Below are positions 55,284 to 64,000 of a stretch of DNA of 64,000 bases, one piece after another (position 1 is the stretch's first letter; each line of letters opens with the position of its first letter). The stretch lies in contig NZ_QGTS01000002.1 in assembly GCF_003182475.1 (NCBI RefSeq), forward strand, positions 62,001 to 126,000, given 5' to 3'. Origin of the DNA: Mangrovibacter plantisponsor. GTDB taxonomy: Bacteria > Pseudomonadota > Gammaproteobacteria > Enterobacterales > Enterobacteriaceae. The translations under genes were made by a program, and so were the position numbers. The notes beneath the pieces are model-generated. The model ran no database searches. It was not told where the DNA came from and saw nothing but the letters and a program-made list of their open reading frames with translations.

Positions 55284-56636
55284 TTAGCGGAAAATAACCC
55301 CTGCCCAACGGGCAAGGCCTGCTGTAACAGAGCCAAAGTCATCGCCACCGACAATGGCAATACCTGGCAGTGTTTGTTGCAACGCCTGGCGAATAATGGG
55401 CGAGCGTGCGCTGCCGCCGGTCAGGTAAATCACATCCGGCTGCGTATCTGCCTGGCTAAGCGCCAGGTTAACCTGCTCAAGGATCCGTTGCAGCGGTTGC
55501 TCAATAGCGCTTTCCAGTTCCGCCTTATGTGTACCCACAGCCAGCGAATCTGCGATGAAATCAAGTGTTGTACCGGTTTCATCGGCCTGGGAAAGCGCTA
55601 TTTTTGCTTCTTCCGCACTGCGCACCAGGCGGTAACTCAGGCGATTACGCCACACTTTCAACAGGCGAGTCACCTGCTCAGGTTCGCGGGCATCACGAAT
55701 CAGGGCCTGCAACAGCCGCCCGGTTTCTTTACTGTAGAACTCAGTTTGTGCCGGAACATCGTTTATCGCGACGGCATTCCACCAGGGAAGAATGGGTAGC
55801 GCAATGCCTTTTTCGGTGAGCCCACCCATCCCCAGAGCGGGCATTAACTGGCGAAATGCCAGCATGATATCCAGATCATTGCCCCCAACGCGGCAACCAC
55901 TGTGCCCAATCAGGCTGGATTCACGCGCAGACTGGTTGTGCCATTGCGGGCCCATCAACAGGAAAGAGCAGTCGGTGGTACCCCCACCGATATCCACAAC
56001 CAGCACGCGCTGTTCCTGGCTCAGCGAGGCTTCATAATCAAGCCCGGCAGCAACAGGTTCAAACTGGAATTCAACATCGCTGAAGCCGGCACGCGCCGCT
56101 GCCCGGGCCAGAATACCCTGAGCCTGTTGGTTGGCTTCTTCGCCACCCAACCCCTGGAAGTTAATCGGGCGGCCAATAACTGCCTGGCTGACTGTTTCCT
56201 GTAACTGGTTTTCGGCCTGCTGGCGTATATGGCGCATCATGGCGCACACCAGGTCTTCGAAGAACGCGACTTGCTGGGGTTTTAACCCACTCGCGCCAAG
56301 AAATGACTTGGGTGATTTAACAAACCAGACTTCTTCCGGGTCTTCTATATACTGGCGCAGTGATGTCAGCCCGAACTGGACACTCTGCGCAGTCACTTCG
56401 ATATCTTCTAAGCGGTTGGCACTGATAGCCCGGCGTAACAACGCCGCAGATTCCGCGTCTTCAAAGCTTACATTCTGGTGGCGATAAAGCCATTCACTGA
56501 CGGCTTCACGTGCAGGCGCACTTAACATGGAAGGCAATAAAACACTGTCGCCTTCCAGTTTTAACATTGTGGGTTTGCCATCACGCATCACCGCCACGGA
56601 GCAGTTCGCTGTACCGTAATCAAAACCAATAAACAT
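55284..56636 (-). CDS. yegD: Hsp70-like chaperone YegD
   Basis: The 450 residues are an actin/Hsp70 ATPase domain without the usual peptide-binding domain. Phosphate-1 GFDYGTANCSVAV is at the N-terminus, phosphate-2 VLVVDIGGGTTDCSFLLMG in the middle, and adenosine motif VIYLTGGSARSPIIRQAL near the C-terminus. The length equals E. coli YegD. Its client is unknown. It precedes mdtA on the same strand, about 240 bases away with a terminator between, so it is its own unit. Confidence 0.92.
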   Translation of the reverse strand: MFIGFDYGTANCSVAVMRDGKPTMLKLEGDSVLLPSMLSAPAREAVSEWLYRHQNVSFEDAESAALLRRAISANRLEDIEVTAQSVQFGLTSLRQYIEDPEEVWFVKSPKSFLGASGLKPQQVAFFEDLVCAMMRHIRQQAENQLQETVSQAVIGRPINFQGLGGEEANQQAQGILARAAARAGFSDVEFQFEPVAAGLDYEASLSQEQRVLVVDIGGGTTDCSFLLMGPQWHNQSARESSLIGHSGCRVGGNDLDIMLAFRQLMPALGMGGLTEKGIALPILPWWNAVAINDVPAQTEFYSKETGRLLQALIRDAREPEQVTRLLKVWRNRLSYRLVRSAEEAKIALSQADETGTTLDFIADSLAVGTHKAELESAIEQPLQRILEQVNLALSQADTQPDVIYLTGGSARSPIIRQALQQTLPGIAIVGGDDFGSVTAGLARWAGVIFR

Positions 56637-56871
56637 AATGCCTCATTATCCCCATGCCAGTGAAGAAGGGGCAGGACTTTAGCGGAATGTCAGCTTTGCG
56701 GCAAATGGATTATGGCGGCGTGGGGTAAAAAAAGCGTGGGCGTAAAAAGTCCGATGTTTACCCAGTGCGGTACCCTGCATCCGCAGTCAGGGGCTCACCC
56801 AGTGGAGCAGGCCAATCCCTGCCCACTGAGTATATTTAACGTCTTTGCATTGCGTGGTGAACGCTCGTGGT

Positions 56872-58008
56872 TTATGCACCAGCCAGTTGACGTAACCAGC
56901 CAAAGGATTCAGGTATCCGTTCCTCGCTGGCGACAAAAGCACACAGGGTTTCATCGTTATCGTAGCCTTGTGCAGCCATCCCGTTGGTTGTGACAGCAAT
57001 TTTCCAGTGCAAATCTTCCCGTAATGGCTGCCCGGCTAACTGTAATGGCAATGACGGCGTTTTTACCTTCACCAGCGCTGGTGGCAGGGAAAGCGTCACA
57101 TCCTGACCTGTCAGGTTTTGAGCCAGGGTTAGTGCGCTGAGTTGGCCTGGCTGGAGGTAGGGCAGGCACTGCCCATTGATTTCCGCGCAGTCGCCAAGAG
57201 CAAAAATAGCCGGGTCGCTGGTTTGCAATTTTTGATTGACCTGAATGCCCTGATTAACCGCTAAACCCGCTTGCCTGGCGAGTGTTGTTTCAGGCTGCAA
57301 CCCGGTCGCGGAAATAACGTCGTCAACGCTAAACTGAATCCCCTTTTCCAGGCTTATTCGGAGCCCGTCGGCATGCGGCTCAATACAGTGTAATTGTTGC
57401 CCGGTGAGCACTGTGACTCCGGCTTTCGTCAGTGCACAGTGAAGCGGAGCGCTCAGGTGAACGGGCAGTAACGCAGGCAGTATCGCCGGTGCTTTATCAA
57501 CCAGGGTCACCTGCTTACCGGCGCGGCACAGATCCATTGCCAGCTCACAACCAATTAATCCTCCTCCGACTACCAATATGCGCCGGGCATCAAAGAGCCG
57601 TGTTTCGTAACGACGGAATTCAGCCTGGCTATTCAGCGTTATCATGTCCTCACCGCCAGGCACCGGAAGGATTCGCGCCCTGGCGCCTGTTGCCAGCACC
57701 AGCTTACTGTACGCCCAGGTTTGCCCGCCACCACTCACCGTTTTTCGTTGCGGATCGAGGCTTGTCACCTGGGTGTGGGCGTGCAGTGTAAGGTTAAAGG
57801 CCTGGGCAAATGCCGCACCTGTCTGGCGCGTCAAATCATCGGCGTGTTGCCCACGGCTAATAACATGACTTAACTCGGGTTTGTTGTATTCGTCAGCACT
57901 GTCGCCGGCAATCAGTGTTACCGGCAGATGAGCATCAAGCTTACGAATGTGTTTGACCAGTTGTCTGGCGGCAAAACCGGAGCCAATAATGACGACATTG
58001 TCACTCAT
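56872..58008 (-). CDS. norW: NADH:flavorubredoxin reductase NorW
   Basis: The 378 residues are an FAD/NAD(P)-binding rubredoxin reductase. FAD motif [17 protein letters not shown] is at the start, NAD motif [18 protein letters not shown] at about 145-162, and the C-terminal FAD contact [14 protein letters not shown] at about 260-275. It passes electrons from NADH to the rubredoxin domain of NorV. Its ATG overlaps the norV stop (58005-58008), so the pair is co-translated. Confidence 0.95.
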   Translation of the reverse strand: MSDNVVIIGSGFAARQLVKHIRKLDAHLPVTLIAGDSADEYNKPELSHVISRGQHADDLTRQTGAAFAQAFNLTLHAHTQVTSLDPQRKTVSGGGQTWAYSKLVLATGARARILPVPGGEDMITLNSQAEFRRYETRLFDARRILVVGGGLIGCELAMDLCRAGKQVTLVDKAPAILPALLPVHLSAPLHCALTKAGVTVLTGQQLHCIEPHADGLRISLEKGIQFSVDDVISATGLQPETTLARQAGLAVNQGIQVNQKLQTSDPAIFALGDCAEINGQCLPYLQPGQLSALTLAQNLTGQDVTLSLPPALVKVKTPSLPLQLAGQPLREDLHWKIAVTTNGMAAQGYDNDETLCAFVASEERIPESFGWLRQLAGA

Positions 58009-59441
58009 AACGCCTCCACACAGAGCTCATCAAATACGACTTTCCCCAGCCCACATTCTGGGCAGAGAAAGGTTTCGGGTACCTGGTCCCATGGTGTTCC
58101 TGGCGCAATGCCTTGCACGGGTTCACCCAGTCGGGGGTTGTAAATCCACTGGCAAACACTGCATTGCATACAGGTGCTATTTTCTTCTGTTTGCTGTGGA
58201 GTCAGCGCGCTGTCCAGGGTTGAGGATTCCCTGGACGGTATGGGGGAAAGTGCCCATAAGTGAGCAAGTTTGCGCCCATGTTCACGGCAGGCTTCCAGCA
58301 GAGTGTCATCAGGGCGCCATTTGATTTTTAAGGATAATGCAGTTTCAAAACCGGCATCTGTCAACCGGGTCTGAATTCTATCCACTGCGCCACCGTTCCA
58401 GCCATAACTGCCAAAAGCGGAAGCTTTCTTGTTTCTGAATTGTAACCCGGTGATTTCTTCCAGCATTGCGGCGATTTTGGGCATCATGACGTTATTCATG
58501 GTGGAGGATCCTACCAGGATGCCTTTGGAGCGAAATAAACTGGTCAGAATTTCATTCTTATCGTGGCGGGCAACATTATAAATTTTGACGGTTACACGCG
58601 GGTCGGCTTCGTGGATCCCCTGAGCAATGGCATCCGCCATCATGCGGGTATTGTTGGACATGGTGTCATAAAACAGCGTAATGCGGTCTTCCTGAAAATC
58701 GGCAGACCATTGCAGATACTGTTCGATAATTTGTGCCGGGTTATCGCGCCAAATCACGCCGTGTGAGGTTGCTATCATGTTGACGGGTAAGTTAAATCCC
58801 AACAACTCTGTTACCTTAGGCGCAACAAGGCGGCTGAACGGCGTCAGGATATTGGCAAAATAACGCAGACATTGTTCAAACAGCTCAGTTTGATCCACCT
58901 CATCATTAAACAAATGTTCATCACAGTAGTGCTGGCCGAAAGCATCATTACTGAATAACACCCCATCGCCAGTCAGGTAAGTCATCATACTGTCAGGCCA
59001 GTGCAGCATCGGGGTTTCAACAAACACCAGTTGCTTACCATTGCCAATATCCAGCGTATCGCCTGTCTTGACGACGTTGAAATGCCATTCCGGGTGGTGA
59101 TGGTGGCCATTAATCGAATCAATTGCATTAGCGGTACAGTAGACAGGTGTGTCAGGGATCAGAGCCATCAGCTCAGTGAGTGCGCCAGCATGATCCTCTT
59201 CAGCATGGTTAATAATGATGTAATCCAGAGTACGCAGGTCTGTCTCAGTCTGGAGGTTGCGTACAAACTCCCGGCTGAATTTATGATCAACCGTGTCAAT
59301 CAGCACGGTTTTCTCTTCTTTAATCAGATAACTGTTATAACTACTGCCTTTGGTGGTGTTGTATTCCGTGCCGTGAAAATCACGGACTTCCCAGTCCCGT
59401 TGACCAACCCAAAAAATGTTATTTTTTACATGAACAGTCAT
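58005..59441 (-). CDS. norV: Anaerobic nitric oxide reductase flavorubredoxin NorV
   Basis: The protein has 478 residues from ATG 59441 with GAGGG before it; the longer frame from 59462 is less likely. The N-terminal metallo-beta-lactamase-like domain holds the di-iron site ([10 protein letters not shown] and later His and Asp ligands, for example TSHGVIW). A flavodoxin domain (about 255-395) has [18 protein letters not shown] for FMN. The C-terminal rubredoxin binds one iron by CSVC and CPEC pairs (about 425-470). It reduces NO to N2O under anaerobic conditions. Expression depends on NorR and the sigma-54 promoter at 59489-59504. Confidence 0.96.
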   Translation of the reverse strand: MTVHVKNNIFWVGQRDWEVRDFHGTEYNTTKGSSYNSYLIKEEKTVLIDTVDHKFSREFVRNLQTETDLRTLDYIIINHAEEDHAGALTELMALIPDTPVYCTANAIDSINGHHHHPEWHFNVVKTGDTLDIGNGKQLVFVETPMLHWPDSMMTYLTGDGVLFSNDAFGQHYCDEHLFNDEVDQTELFEQCLRYFANILTPFSRLVAPKVTELLGFNLPVNMIATSHGVIWRDNPAQIIEQYLQWSADFQEDRITLFYDTMSNNTRMMADAIAQGIHEADPRVTVKIYNVARHDKNEILTSLFRSKGILVGSSTMNNVMMPKIAAMLEEITGLQFRNKKASAFGSYGWNGGAVDRIQTRLTDAGFETALSLKIKWRPDDTLLEACREHGRKLAHLWALSPIPSRESSTLDSALTPQQTEENSTCMQCSVCQWIYNPRLGEPVQGIAPGTPWDQVPETFLCPECGLGKVVFDELCVEAL

Positions 59442-59488
59442 AAAACCCTCAGTGAATATCATTGTGTGTCTGTTATGACCAGATAAAT

Positions 59489-59504
59489 AGCAATACCTGT
59501 GCCA
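59489..59504 (-). promoter_or_regulatory. Sigma-54 promoter of norVW
   Basis: The minus strand reads TGGCACAGGTATTGCT, with the -24 GG and -12 GC at the correct ten-base spacing (consensus TGGCAC-N5-TTGC). It lies 48 bases upstream of the norV ATG and downstream of the three NorR sites, the known norV layout. Confidence 0.9.
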
Positions 59505-59558
59505 ATTTTTAAATTATTGTTTTTATTTATTTTTGTATTTGCAGTGTTCAATGAAATG

Positions 59559-59614
59559 GTCTTTTTGACTATCACTTAAAAAGTCATTATGACAGTATGA
59601 GTTGTCATAATGAC
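59559..59614. promoter_or_regulatory. Three NorR enhancer sites between norV and norR
   Basis: GTCTTTTTGAC (59559-59569), GTCATTATGAC (59583-59593) and GTCATAATGAC (59604-59614) each fit the NorR core GT-N7-AC. Start spacings are 24 and 21 bases, so the sites lie on similar helix faces. E. coli also has three NorR sites here, needed to assemble the NorR hexamer. Confidence 0.85.
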
Positions 59615-59631
59615 TACGCCAGGAGACTGTT

Positions 59632-61167
59632 ATGCCGCTTCAGATTCGCCAGTTAGCGGATATTGCCGGGGAGTTAAACCAGGGGGGAACCTGTGAGGTA
59701 CGCTTTCAGCGGCTGGTTAACCTGCTGCAGCGTGTTCTTGTCTGCGATGCCTGTGCGTTGCTGTTGTATGAACATCGCCAGTTTCGTCCACTGGCGATTC
59801 ATGGTCTTTCTCCCGATGTTCTGGGCAGGCGATTTGATCCTGCCAGCCACCCGCGCCTTGAGGCCATAGCTCGGGCCGGGAACGTGGTGCGTTTTCCGGC
59901 TGACAGCGGGTTACCCGACCCTTATGACGGACTGATTCCTGGGCAGGAACAATTAAAAGTCCACGCCTGTGTCGGGTTGCCTCTGTTTGATGATGAACGT
60001 CTGGTGGGCGCGCTGACGCTGGACAGTATGAATGCGGTGTGCTTTGACCACCTCAGCAACGATGAACTGTGGCTTATTGCGGTACTGGCGGCGAACACAC
60101 TTAAGAATGCCTTGTTAATAAAGCAACTGGAAAGCCAGAGCCTGAGCAGTAACGAGGCAGCACTGCCTCCCTTGTCTTCCACAGAAGAGAGTACGGAGAT
60201 AGTGGGGCTTTCAGTACCTGTTACTCAGTTACGTCACGAAATCAGTGTGGTGGCGGCATCTGATCTGACGGTGCTTATTAATGGCGAAACCGGTACCGGC
60301 AAAGAGTTGGTGGCGCGTGCTATCCATGAAGGGTCTGACCGGGCTCACCAGCCCATGGTGTATTTAAATTGTGCCGCTTTACCGGAAAGTGTGGCGGAAA
60401 GTGAACTCTTTGGGCATGTGAAAGGTGCGTTTACTGGCGCAATCAGTGACCGACAGGGGAAATTTGAGCGGGCCAATAACGGTACATTATTTCTTGATGA
60501 GATTGGTGAGCTGCCATTATCTTTGCAGGCTAAATTGCTGCGGGTATTGCAATATGGCGATATTCAGCGCGTCGGGGACGACAAAAACTCACGGGTGGAT
60601 GTGAGAGTGCTCGCCGCTACAAACCGCGATTTAAAAGCGGAAGTGCTGGCCGGGCGTTTCAGGGCGGATTTATTTCATCGCCTTAGTGTGTTCCCGGTAC
60701 GGGTACCGCCATTGCGGGAACGGGGTGAGGATATCGCTTTACTGGCGGGGTTTTTTTGTGAGCGGTGCCGTGGGCGATTTGGGTTGCAGTCTGTCGCATT
60801 AAGCCCTGATTCCCTGGCTGTACTGAGCGCTCATACCTGGCCTGGCAATGTGCGTGAACTGGAACATGCGATTTATCGGGCCGTGCTCATTGCCCGGGCC
60901 ACCCGAGGTGACGCGGAAGTGATGCTCACGCCGGCTCATTTCTCATTAACAAGTACCCAGCCCGCCAATGCGGTCGCATTCGGTGAGCCATCCGGGCCTG
61001 CATTGTTAACATGCAGCCCGTTGCGCGCGGCTACTGATGACTTTCAGCGCAATATTATTCGCCAGGCGCTCAATAGTCACCAGCATAACTGGGCTGCAGC
61101 CGCCCGTGCACTTTCACTGGATGTGGCAAACTTGCACCGGCTGGCAAAACGGCTTGGGTTGAAATAA
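59632..61167 (+). CDS. norR: Nitric oxide-sensing sigma-54 activator NorR
   Basis: The 511 residues have an N-terminal GAF domain (about 20-170; binds NO at a mono-iron centre). The AAA+ domain (about 190-425) has Walker A GETGTGKE, the sigma-54 contact loop GAFTGA (in [16 protein letters not shown]), Walker [11 protein letters not shown] and the arginine-finger region [16 protein letters not shown] Fis-type helix-turn-helix closes it ([20 protein letters not shown]). NO relieves GAF repression and NorR then activates norVW. It is divergent from norV. Confidence 0.95.
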   Translation: MPLQIRQLADIAGELNQGGTCEVRFQRLVNLLQRVLVCDACALLLYEHRQFRPLAIHGLSPDVLGRRFDPASHPRLEAIARAGNVVRFPADSGLPDPYDGLIPGQEQLKVHACVGLPLFDDERLVGALTLDSMNAVCFDHLSNDELWLIAVLAANTLKNALLIKQLESQSLSSNEAALPPLSSTEESTEIVGLSVPVTQLRHEISVVAASDLTVLINGETGTGKELVARAIHEGSDRAHQPMVYLNCAALPESVAESELFGHVKGAFTGAISDRQGKFERANNGTLFLDEIGELPLSLQAKLLRVLQYGDIQRVGDDKNSRVDVRVLAATNRDLKAEVLAGRFRADLFHRLSVFPVRVPPLRERGEDIALLAGFFCERCRGRFGLQSVALSPDSLAVLSAHTWPGNVRELEHAIYRAVLIARATRGDAEVMLTPAHFSLTSTQPANAVAFGEPSGPALLTCSPLRAATDDFQRNIIRQALNSHQHNWAAAARALSLDVANLHRLAKRLGLK

Positions 61168-61223
61168 CCGCTCTGCAGAGGGCGTTTTGCTGCCTGAGGC
61201 AAATAGTGAGTATTTTGGTCGAC

Positions 61224-61244
61224 TACTCCTAAATGAGTACTCCC
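61224..61244 (+). promoter_or_regulatory. NarL/NarP heptamer sites upstream of narK
   Basis: TACTCCT (61224-61230) and ATGAGTA (61233-61239) form a 7-2-7 inverted pair, both matching the TACYYMT consensus. A third, TACTCCC (61238-61244), overlaps. This is the arrangement preferred by phosphorylated NarL and fits nitrate induction of narK. Confidence 0.7.
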
Positions 61245-61387
61245 AATAAGTCAGGGGGCATAATGGCTATCAGGTTGATAACTGCTGAAAAATTATAATC
61301 ATTTTAAATCATAACGTTACAAGATAAGTTGTGGTTAGCCATGGGGAGTAGAGCCAGGGCAGGCTCCCGGCAGGGCCTGGCATGATT

Positions 61388-61401
61388 TTGATACATATCA
61401 A
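61388..61401 (+). promoter_or_regulatory. FNR box of narK
   Basis: TTGATACATATCAA is a perfect match to TTGAT-N4-ATCAA. If centred at -41.5, transcription starts near 61436 and the leader before ATG 61465 is about 30 bases. This predicts anaerobic activation by FNR, as in E. coli. Confidence 0.85.
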
Positions 61402-61464
61402 CATAAAGGCTACGGGATAAACGTAAAAGCGCTTAAGTGATGCGCTATTTATGAGGATGTCTTT

Positions 61465-62883
61465 ATGCAAGCGAACCCCCCTAAGACTCAAAAGTCAGCT
61501 AATGGGGCTGTTTTAGCTAACTGGGCGCCAGAAAATGAAACATTCTGGCGAACTCAGGGAGAAAGAACAGCCCGCCGCAATTTGTGGATTTCTATTCCCT
61601 GCTTACTGTTATCATTTTGTGTCTGGATGATTTTTTCTTCAGTCGCTGTCAATCTTAACCGGGCCGGGTTTCACTTTACGACGGATCAGTTGTTTTTATT
61701 GACCGCACTACCTTCGGTTTCCGGTGCTCTGGCGAGAGTACCTTATTCCTTTGTTGTACCACTTATCGGCGGGCGCCGCTGGACGGCTATCAGTACCTTT
61801 ATTCTTGCCATACCCTGCCTGTGGCTCGGCTATGCGGTTCAGCATCCTGAGACATCATTTCAAACCTTTATCATCATCGCGCTGTTGTGTGGTCTGGCAG
61901 GGGGGAATTTTGCATCCAGCATGGCAAATATCAGCTTTTTCTACCCGAAAGCCCAGCAAGGTAAGGCTCTGGGGTTAAATGGCGGGCTGGGTAACCTGGG
62001 TGTCAGCGTGATGCAACTGGTGGTGCCTTTGGTTATCTCCGTGGCGGTTTTTGGTTCCTTTACTGAAGCCACGCCGCTGGCGGATGGGGGTAGCCTCTGG
62101 CTGGCAAACGCCGCCTGGATTTGGGTGCCCTTTATCCTGCTGGCGACAATTGCGGCCTGGATTGGCATGAATGACCTGCACAGTGCGAAAGCATCAATTG
62201 TGGAACAGTTGCCGGTACTCAGACAGCCCCACTTGTGGATCCTGAGTATTCTGTATTTGGCCACATTCGGTTCATTCATCGGTTTTTCTGCCGGATTTGC
62301 CATGCTGACGAAGACGCAGTTTCCGGATATTGCGGTGATGCATTATGCCTTTTTTGGCCCATTGATTGGCGCACTGGCCCGCCCGATAGGGGGAAGCTTA
62401 TCGGATAAGCTGGGGGGCATTAAGGTGACGACTGTCAATTTCATTGCAATGGCATTATTTACCGGGCTGGTCTTCTTTGCTTTGCCTGGGGGAAATACAC
62501 ACGGAAGCTTTTGGTTATTTTTTGCGGTATTCATGTGTTTATTTATTACAGCCGGATTAGGCAGTGGTTCGACATTCCAGATGATTTCAGTCATTTTCCG
62601 CCGAGTTGTGATGCAACATGCACTGAATAAAGGGTTGCCCGAAGAAGACGCAACACGCCGGGCAGGAACCGATACTGCGGCGGCACTGGGCTTTATTTCT
62701 GCCATCGGCGCAGCCGGGGGCTTTTTTATTCCCCGGGCGTTTGGTTTGTCACTGAGCTGGACGGGGTCCCCCCTGGGCGCGTTGAAAGTATTTCTGGTGT
62801 TTTACGTGGTTTGTATTGTCATTACATGGTGCGTATATGGGCGGCGTATCAACCAGGGCATGGCGACCAGACAAAAAGCATAA
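61465..62883 (+). CDS. narK: Nitrate/nitrite antiporter NarK
   Basis: The 472 residues have 12 membrane helices and the NNP-family sequence. LPSVSGALARVPYSFVVPLIGGRRW contains the substrate Arg, GLAGGNFASSMANISFFYP is the first nitrate signature, and GLGSGSTFQMISVIF is the second signature region. It exchanges nitrate for nitrite across the inner membrane and supplies NarGHI. Placement before narG supports NarK over NarU. Upstream NarL and FNR sites are visible. Confidence 0.93.
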   Translation: MQANPPKTQKSANGAVLANWAPENETFWRTQGERTARRNLWISIPCLLLSFCVWMIFSSVAVNLNRAGFHFTTDQLFLLTALPSVSGALARVPYSFVVPLIGGRRWTAISTFILAIPCLWLGYAVQHPETSFQTFIIIALLCGLAGGNFASSMANISFFYPKAQQGKALGLNGGLGNLGVSVMQLVVPLVISVAVFGSFTEATPLADGGSLWLANAAWIWVPFILLATIAAWIGMNDLHSAKASIVEQLPVLRQPHLWILSILYLATFGSFIGFSAGFAMLTKTQFPDIAVMHYAFFGPLIGALARPIGGSLSDKLGGIKVTTVNFIAMALFTGLVFFALPGGNTHGSFWLFFAVFMCLFITAGLGSGSTFQMISVIFRRVVMQHALNKGLPEEDATRRAGTDTAAALGFISAIGAAGGFFIPRAFGLSLSWTGSPLGALKVFLVFYVVCIVITWCVYGRRINQGMATRQKA

Positions 62884-62922
62884 CGCACAACCCTGTGTTA
62901 TTAATAAAGTGACAAAATATAG

Positions 62923-62951
62923 CGGGCTGAAAAGCCCGTTTTTTGTTTTTT
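62923..62951 (+). terminator. Strong terminator after narK
   Basis: CGGGCT-GAAA-AGCCCG (62923-62938) is a six-pair stem with a GAAA tetraloop followed by TTTTTTGTTTTTT. It lies 40 bases after the narK stop, so narG needs its own promoter. Confidence 0.92.
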
Positions 62952-63235
62952 AGTGTATTAATTATCCGTGTGAATAATAACTTGCTTTTACATCGTGATT
63001 AAAATGATTCTCTATTACAGAATGATACGGTTATTATTTACGGAAAGAATGAGTAATAAGATAAGAAATCACAATAATCTCAGTTCTGCGAATGCACAGG
63101 GGCTAATCAGTGGTGCTGGTAGTCTATTTTTAGACGTTCTACCACTCAATAGTTGTGGTGTGTTTTTATTGTGTAATAAATAATCTGTTTTATAAAAAAA
63201 CCATTTAAATCAATATATTGAATATTAAAAATAAC
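62952..63235 (+). other. AT-rich upstream part of the narK-narG gap
   Basis: About 280 AT-rich bases with no credible gene; a 62-codon frame (62995-63183) lacks a ribosome site and relatives. Such AT-rich DNA before narG in E. coli binds IHF, which bends distant NarL sites to the promoter; an IHF site was not proven by eye here. Confidence 0.4.
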
Positions 63236-63251
63236 TACCCCTAAGGGAGTA
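63236..63251 (+). promoter_or_regulatory. Upstream NarL 7-2-7 site of narG
   Basis: TACCCCT-AA-GGGAGTA is an inverted heptamer pair with two-base spacing; the second half misses the consensus by one base. E. coli narG has a similar distal NarL site. Confidence 0.7.
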
Positions 63252-63287
63252 GTCAACCTGAAGCGTTATTTCCCTGCCAGGTTCATT

Positions 63288-63301
63288 TTGATCCGTGTCA
63301 A
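63288..63301 (+). promoter_or_regulatory. FNR box of narG
   Basis: TTGATCCGTGTCAA differs from TTGAT-N4-ATCAA by one base. It lies 105 bases upstream of the narG ATG, consistent with a class II FNR promoter starting near 63336. Confidence 0.75.
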
Positions 63302-63406
63302 TTTTATAACCCTCACAGACGCTAATGTGGGAAATATCGACCATGCCACCGGCATCGTCATCAATAAACCCTATGTGCCTGGCACTGACAATACGGAGAA
63401 AGCCAG

Positions 63407-64000
63407 ATGAGTAAGTTTCTGGACCGCTTTCGCTATTTTAAACAATTGGGTGACACTTTTTCTGGTGATCACGGGCAGACGTTGTCTGTCAACCGGGACT
63501 GGGAAGAGGGATACCGTAACCGCTGGCAGCATGACAAGATAGTACGTTCAACACACGGTGTTAACTGTACCGGGTCCTGTAGTTGGAAAATTTATGTCAA
63601 AAATGGCCTGGTGACCTGGGAAACCCAGCAGACCGACTACCCGCGAACCCGCCCGGACCTGCCCAACCATGAACCGCGAGGATGCCCTCGTGGCGCAAGT
63701 TATTCCTGGTATCTCTACAGCGCTAACCGATTAAAGTACCCGATGGTGCGCTCAAACCTGATTGAAATGTGGCGCGAAGCGAAACAACAGCATCCGGATC
63801 CTGTTGATGCCTGGGCCGCGATTGTCACACAGCCAGAAAAAGCGGCGCGTTACAAAAAAGCGCGTGGCCGTGGCGGTTTTGTGCGTAGCCACTGGCAGGA
63901 AGTGAATGAGCTCATTGCGGCGGCGAACGTGTACACGGCGAAAACCCATGGGCCCGATCGCGTGGCCGGTTTCTCGCCAATACCGGCGATGTCGATGGTC
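63407..64000 (+). CDS. narG: Respiratory nitrate reductase alpha subunit NarG, N-terminal part (cut by window edge)
   Basis: The first 198 residues are present and run off the window. They are nearly the E. coli sequence: [19 protein letters not shown], then [21 protein letters not shown] with the His and Cys ligands of the FS0 [4Fe-4S] cluster, and [24 protein letters not shown] with the next Cys ligand. [15 protein letters not shown] at the end leads to the Mo-bisMGD domain. NarG reduces nitrate to nitrite on the cytoplasmic side of NarGHI. The start ATG at 63407 follows GGAGAAAGCC. NarL and FNR sites lie upstream. Confidence 0.96.
   Translation, partial: MSKFLDRFRYFKQLGDTFSGDHGQTLSVNRDWEEGYRNRWQHDKIVRSTHGVNCTGSCSWKIYVKNGLVTWETQQTDYPRTRPDLPNHEPRGCPRGASYSWYLYSANRLKYPMVRSNLIEMWREAKQQHPDPVDAWAAIVTQPEKAARYKKARGRGGFVRSHWQEVNELIAAANVYTAKTHGPDRVAGFSPIPAMSMV

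Noticed and set aside
62995-63183. 62-codon frame between narK and narG
   Set aside because: No ribosome site and low-complexity AT-rich sequence in a known regulatory gap.
1-64000. CRISPR array, tRNA, rRNA or transposase genes
   Set aside because: No regularly spaced repeats, cloverleaf-like genes or transposase-like proteins were seen in a reading of both strands by eye; a covariance-model scan was not possible.

Overview
The window comes from the chromosome of a gamma-proteobacterium of the order Enterobacterales, most likely Enterobacteriaceae or a close family. The backbone is recognisable gene by gene from Escherichia coli: thiMD behind a TPP riboswitch, yegTUV with yegW, fbaB, yegS, the small RNA cyaR, yegQ, mdtABC-baeSR, yegD, norVW/norR, narK and the start of narG. 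The genus cannot be fixed from the sequence alone.

Layout. 1-3.9 kb: end of an ABC importer ATPase gene, a stand-alone histidine ammonia-lyase (hutH), an iron-type alcohol/hydroxycarboxylate dehydrogenase and a GNAT acetyltransferase. 4.3-6.3 kb: a PAAR-tipped, pyocin/colicin-type HNH DNase toxin interrupted by one in-frame TGA, followed by its Im-type immunity gene. 6.5-31.9 kb: an accessory locus for an extracellular contractile injection system (eCIS, a headless phage-tail-like particle of the Afp/PVC/MAC kind). 32-40.4 kb: thiM-thiD, the yegW / yegVUT sugar or nucleoside cluster, fbaB and yegS. 40.45-43.55 kb: a 3.1-kb insertion bounded by direct repeats of the 3' end of cyaR, carrying a short-chain dehydrogenase and a VIT-type metal transporter. 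43.5-56.6 kb: cyaR, yegQ, the envelope-stress system baeSR with the RND pump genes mdtABC (mdtD missing), and yegD. 56.9-64 kb: nitric-oxide detoxification (norVW, divergent norR with sigma-54 promoter and three NorR sites), then narK and narG with FNR and NarL sites.

The eCIS is the centre of interest. A long leftward gene set encodes, in order, a DUF4255 cap/terminator-type protein, an unknown 268-residue protein, one sheath, two tubes, a 56-residue DUF5908 protein, a LysM protein, a VgrG-like spike, a PAAR tip, gp25, two large baseplate wedge proteins with a short fibre-like protein between them, a 1381-residue tape-measure-family protein and a 900-residue membrane protein with a glycosidase-18-like domain. 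A rightward, convergent set encodes the AAA+ ATPase, a small DUF4157 protein and an AT-rich gene whose C-terminus carries the HxE and PCxxC motifs of the deaminase fold. Structural genes, loading-associated protein and probable nucleic-acid deaminase cargo therefore sit together. The deaminase effector and the membrane-anchored GH18-like protein are the best candidates for something not previously described.

No tRNA, rRNA, transposase or CRISPR array was seen.
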